Assembly (NCBI RefSeq): GCF_030369615.1
Contig: NZ_CP128494.1
Location: 2,375,501-2,439,500, forward strand
Origin: Geobacillus stearothermophilus ATCC 12980
GTDB lineage: Bacteria > Bacillota > Bacilli > Bacillales > Anoxybacillaceae
DNA length: 64,000 bases
Reading direction: 5' to 3'
The translations under genes were made by a program, and so were the position numbers. The notes under the pieces were generated by a model, which worked only from the letters and a program-made list of their open reading frames with translations, made no database searches and had not been told where the DNA came from. Below, one piece after another: positions 60,914-64,000 of the stretch; the first letter of the stretch is position 1; each line of letters starts with the position of its first letter.

Positions 60914-62866
60914 TTATGACGCCGTTTTCTGCGTCCGTTCCCGTCTTCCGGCTACATATTGAATGGCAAACATGGCAGCAAATAAGACCAATCCAACGAT
61001 ATCGCTGATTTTTTCTGGATAAATCAGCAGCAATCCTGTCACAACCGCCATGGCGCGTTCAAGAATGTTGAGTTTCCGGTACCAAAAGCCGATCATTCCC
61101 GCGCTGATGGCGAGCATGCCGATAAATGCCGAGAATACGACCCAAATCAAATACGGAACGGTCGTGTCAATCATGAGCAAGGCCGGTGAAAGCACGAACA
61201 TGTACGGGATGATAAACGCCGAAATGGCGAGTTTCGTGGCGATGAACCCGGTCCGCAGCGGGCTTCCTCCGGAAATGCCGGCGGCCGCAAACGCCGCCAA
61301 CGCCACCGGCGGTGTAATGTCGGCGACAATGCCAAAGTAAAACACGAACAAATGCGCAGCCAGCTCCGGCACGCCGGATGCGATGATCGCCGGCGCCGCG
61401 ATCGTCGAAGTGATGACGTAGTTGGCCGTTGTTGGCGAACCCATGCCGAGAATGAGCGAAGTCAGCATCGTGAAAAAGAGCGTCAACAGCAAAACGCCGT
61501 TTGACAAATCGATCAAGCCGTTTGCCATTTTCAATCCAAGGCCGGTTTTCGTCACGACTCCGACGATGATGCCGGCTGCGGCGGTCGCCGCCGCCACGGA
61601 CAGCGCGCTTCTCGCCCCGTCGACTAGCGCGTCAATGATGTCGCGCCACCCCAGCCGCGTTTCCTTTTTTAAGCCGCTGACGACAATGATCGCCACGATC
61701 GACCAGAGCGCCGCCCGCATCACGCTCATCCCGCTCATCAGCAGCAAAATGACAACGATGATCGGAACGAGCAAGTAGATTTTTCCGAGCACTTCTTTCC
61801 GGTTCGGCATTTCTTCCTCTGTCAACCCGCGCAGCCCGATTCGCTTCGCTTCAAAGTGCGTCATCATCCAAATGCCGGCAAAATATAGAATCGCTGGAAT
61901 CGCCGCTGCTTTTGCGATCTCCCAATACGAAATGCCGCCGATAAACTCCACCATCAAAAACGCCGCCGCTCCCATGACCGGGGGCATGAGCTGGCCGCCG
62001 GTGGACGATGTCGCCTCCACAGCGCCGGCAAACTCTTTTCCATATCCGAGACGTTTCATCATCGGAATCGTAAACGCCCCGGACGTCACGACGTTCGCCA
62101 CCGAGCTGCCGCTGATCGTTCCTTGCAGCGCGCTTGAGAACACCGCCACCTTCGCCGGACCGCCGATTCGCTTCCCGGCGACAACGAGCGCCAAGTCATT
62201 AAAATACTCCCCGACACCCGTTTTCACTAAGAAGGCGCCAAACAACAAGAAGACGAAAATGTATGTCGCTGACACGTACAGCGGCGTGCCGAAAATGCCT
62301 TCCGTCGTAAAAAACATCGTTTTGACGAGCCCTTCCAAATCAACGCCCCGATGAGCCAAAAATCCCGGCATATACGGCCCGAAATACGCATATAGCAAAA
62401 ATAGCGAGGCGATGATCGTAATCGGCAGCCCGACCGCCCGCCTCGTCGCCTCAAGCACAAGCAGCACGGCGACCAAACCGACCGTAAAGTCAAGCGGCGT
62501 CATAATGCCGATGCGTTGGACGATGTCATCGAGCATCAGCGGCAAATATGCACCGACCCCGATCGACAACAGCGACAAAAGGATATTCACGATGCCGACG
62601 TCGGCGCGATGAAGATGTTTTTTCCGCGCCGGAAACAATAAAAAGATAAGCGACAAGGCAAACCCTAAATGGATCGACAATAAAATTTGTTTTGGAATCG
62701 TTTGAAAAATCGAAGCATATAACTGAAAGAGTGAAAATGAAAGCAGCCCGAAAAAGGCAATCCAGCCAAGCGGCCCTTTCAATTTGCGCGTCGCTGCTTC
62801 CGGATCATATTTTTCCAGCAATTGTTGCTGCTCCTCTGCGGATAGCTGTTCAAACTTCTCAGTCAA
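60914..62866 (-). CDS. TRAP transporter fused permease (4TM/12TM, DctQM type)
   Basis: A 650-residue membrane protein with about 16 hydrophobic helices: an N-terminal four-helix DctQ-like part (to about 170) and the large DctM part, with GGPAKVAVFSSALQGTISGSS near 238, EATSSTGGQLMPPVMGAAAF near 285 and the GMGSPTTANYVI motif near 480. It uses a sodium gradient to import an organic acid. Start is a TTG (LTEKFEQL) overlapping the DUF1850 gene by 8 bases, after GGAAGGGAGTG. Substrate unknown. Confidence 0.92.
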   Translation of the reverse strand: MTEKFEQLSAEEQQQLLEKYDPEAATRKLKGPLGWIAFFGLLSFSLFQLYASIFQTIPKQILLSIHLGFALSLIFLLFPARKKHLHRADVGIVNILLSLLSIGVGAYLPLMLDDIVQRIGIMTPLDFTVGLVAVLLVLEATRRAVGLPITIIASLFLLYAYFGPYMPGFLAHRGVDLEGLVKTMFFTTEGIFGTPLYVSATYIFVFLLFGAFLVKTGVGEYFNDLALVVAGKRIGGPAKVAVFSSALQGTISGSSVANVVTSGAFTIPMMKRLGYGKEFAGAVEATSSTGGQLMPPVMGAAAFLMVEFIGGISYWEIAKAAAIPAILYFAGIWMMTHFEAKRIGLRGLTEEEMPNRKEVLGKIYLLVPIIVVILLLMSGMSVMRAALWSIVAIIVVSGLKKETRLGWRDIIDALVDGARSALSVAAATAAAGIIVGVVTKTGLGLKMANGLIDLSNGVLLLTLFFTMLTSLILGMGSPTTANYVITSTIAAPAIIASGVPELAAHLFVFYFGIVADITPPVALAAFAAAGISGGSPLRTGFIATKLAISAFIIPYMFVLSPALLMIDTTVPYLIWVVFSAFIGMLAISAGMIGFWYRKLNILERAMAVVTGLLLIYPEKISDIVGLVLFAAMFAIQYVAGRRERTQKTAS

Positions 62867-63356
62867 ACAAGTTCACTCCCTTCCAGCATTGAACCAATGA
62901 TAGTCGTGTCACCTTGATGCGGACAATGGAGCCGGGAGGGATGACTGTTTTTAATGTCACCATCTTCCCTTCATAAACGACGCGATGGTTGGCGACAACC
63001 CTCCCAATGCTCAACAAGATGGATGGAAATTTGCGCTCCATGCCGGTAATATAGTATTTTCCATTCCGAAGCGTAAATATCTCCCCTGGCGCCGCGTTCG
63101 CCGGCATCCCGACCGCCGTATCCTCATAGGTGAGAGCGATTTGTTCAATCGTCCCGTCAGCCAACACCTTATACGTTTCCTCGACATCTGAACGGTGGAT
63201 CGAATGCGTATAGCGAATCGCGAACGTATCCCCTTGAGAAATCGGGATATACGCAGCGACCCGGCCATCCTTTTCAAACGCCAGCACCTGGCGGAAAGGA
63301 AGGAAGAAGACTGCAACCGCCAGAAGTGCACTGACCGCTGCGAACCATTTTCGCAT
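62859..63356 (-). CDS. DUF1850 protein of the TAXI-TRAP operon
   Basis: A 165-residue protein with an N-terminal signal or anchor (WFAAVSALLAVAVFFLPF) and a small extracytoplasmic domain (FAIRYTHSIHRSDVEETYKV near 48, AVGMPANAAPGEIFTLRNGK near 85). DUF1850 proteins are regularly found between the TAXI binding protein and the fused permease, as here; role unknown. Translationally coupled to the permease. Confidence 0.87.
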   Translation of the reverse strand: MRKWFAAVSALLAVAVFFLPFRQVLAFEKDGRVAAYIPISQGDTFAIRYTHSIHRSDVEETYKVLADGTIEQIALTYEDTAVGMPANAAPGEIFTLRNGKYYITGMERKFPSILLSIGRVVANHRVVYEGKMVTLKTVIPPGSIVRIKVTRLSLVQCWKGVNLFD

Positions 63357-63434
63357 CAGCCGCCCCCCTTCGTGGCCGGCGAAAATAAGGAAGGGCTGGC
63401 GCCATGAACCCGGCCAGTCCTTCCCGTGACACCG

Positions 63435-64000
63435 TTATTCCGCTTTAACTCCTTTTTCATCAAAGTATTTCTTCGCCCCCGGGTGAAGCTCGATCGACAT
63501 GCCATCCAGCGCATTTTCCAGCTTGATTTGCTGGGCTTTGGCATGTTTGACCTTATCCAAGTTTTCAAAAATCGCTTTCGTCACGTTGTAGACCGTGTCT
63601 TCCGGCAAATCCGCCCGAGCGACGAGCATCGCGCGCACGGCGACCGTCGGAACGGTTTCCGCTAGCTTATACGTCCCTTGAGGCACTTCATCTTTCGCAT
63701 AGTACGGGTATTTTTCAATCAGCGCATTGATTTTGTCTTCAGCGATCGGCACAATCACAACGTCTTCCGTCGCTGACAAGCCTTCCACCGCTCCCGTCGG
63801 CGTTCCCGCCGTAATAAAGGCGGCATCAATCGTGCCATCTTGGATGCCGGAGACGGAATCATCAAACGACAAGTTGCGCACTTCAATATCATCAAACGTA
63901 ATGCCGTGAACTTCCAAAATTTGCTCCGCATTTGCCCGCGTCCCCGAGCCCGCTTCCCCGACAGAAACGACTTTCCCTTTTAAATCCTCAACGGACTTAA
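63435..64000 (-). CDS. TAXI-family TRAP solute-binding protein (C-terminal part)
   Basis: The gene enters from the right edge; 188 codons of its 3' part are present, in frame to the last base. It has VSVGEAGSGTRANAEQIL and IDAAFITAGTPTGAVEGLSA, typical of TAXI binding proteins, and ends KKYFDEKGVKAE. It captures the substrate for the permease downstream. The 78 bases to the DUF1850 gene contain no clear terminator, so the three genes form one operon. Confidence 0.92.
   Translation of the reverse strand, partial: KSVEDLKGKVVSVGEAGSGTRANAEQILEVHGITFDDIEVRNLSFDDSVSGIQDGTIDAAFITAGTPTGAVEGLSATEDVVIVPIAEDKINALIEKYPYYAKDEVPQGTYKLAETVPTVAVRAMLVARADLPEDTVYNVTKAIFENLDKVKHAKAQQIKLENALDGMSIELHPGAKKYFDEKGVKAE

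Overview
The window is chromosomal DNA of a thermophilic, spore-forming member of the Bacillaceae, most probably Geobacillus of the stearothermophilus group. The evidence is the high-GC coding style, Bacillus-type ribosome binding sites with many GTG and TTG starts, spore genes (yutH, yunB, yutC, CotF-like coat genes), and a gene order that follows the Bacillus subtilis pepA(yuiE)-yuiC-yuiB-yuiA-yumB-yumC-yutM-dapF ... lipA-lytH-yunBCDEF-sufBUSDC-metQPN-yusDEFG-gcvH-yusI-fadEAN-fadM segment almost gene by gene. An IS66 element of about 1.61 kb with one transposase gene matches the size I remember for ISBst12 of Bacillus (Geobacillus) stearothermophilus. Gene names are assigned by protein resemblance and this synteny; no database search was run.

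Layout. 1-11.1 kb: the end of a phosphate transport pair (ykaA-pit) with PhoP-box-like repeats, pepA, a frameshifted cobalamin-binding-like gene, yuiC/yuiB/yuiA, a NUDIX hydrolase, type II NADH dehydrogenase yumB with a Rex-like operator, ferredoxin-NADP reductase yumC, an IscA-type protein, dapF, yuzB and a wreck of yutJ. 11.2-23.8 kb: yuzD, NifU-like yutI, the hom-thrC-thrB threonine operon with its own promoter and direct-repeat operator, a D-2-hydroxyacid dehydrogenase, sporulation and housekeeping genes (yutH, yutG, yutF, yutE, yutD, yutC), lipoate synthase lipA and the cell-wall peptidase lytH. 23.9-28.5 kb: a complete branched-chain amino acid ABC importer (livJHMGF). 29.1-33.5 kb: yunBCDEF. 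34.3-39.5 kb: the suf iron-sulfur cluster operon. 40.5-43.3 kb: methionine importer metNPQ under a SAM-I riboswitch. 43.3-48.6 kb: yusDEFG, gcvH, yusI, the ruins of the fad beta-oxidation operon under an intact FadR operator, yuzL, fadM and CotF-type coat genes.

From about 48.7 to 60.9 kb the window becomes an accessory patchwork: small Gly/Pro/Tyr-rich proteins, a truncated EamA transporter, a DJ-1 protein, IS remnants, and a lower-GC denitrification cassette (nirK-nosD-nosL-nosY-nosF) lying between two same-orientation copies of the same IS66 element and driven by what looks like a class II FNR promoter. The catalytic nosZ is absent. The last 3 kb is a TAXI-type TRAP transporter operon that runs off the window.

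Unusual features. (1) Gene decay: three single-base indels in A or T runs, one in-frame TAG, and two internal deletions (yutJ, fadN-fadE). (2) A structured 160-245 bp repeat with CTATATAGATGCAA ends, present in two inverted copies. (3) A hairpin that buries the yunB ribosome binding site. (4) Several well-placed operators (PhoP, Rex, FadR, FNR, a hom operator) that give testable regulation. I saw no tRNA, rRNA, CRISPR array or replication origin.
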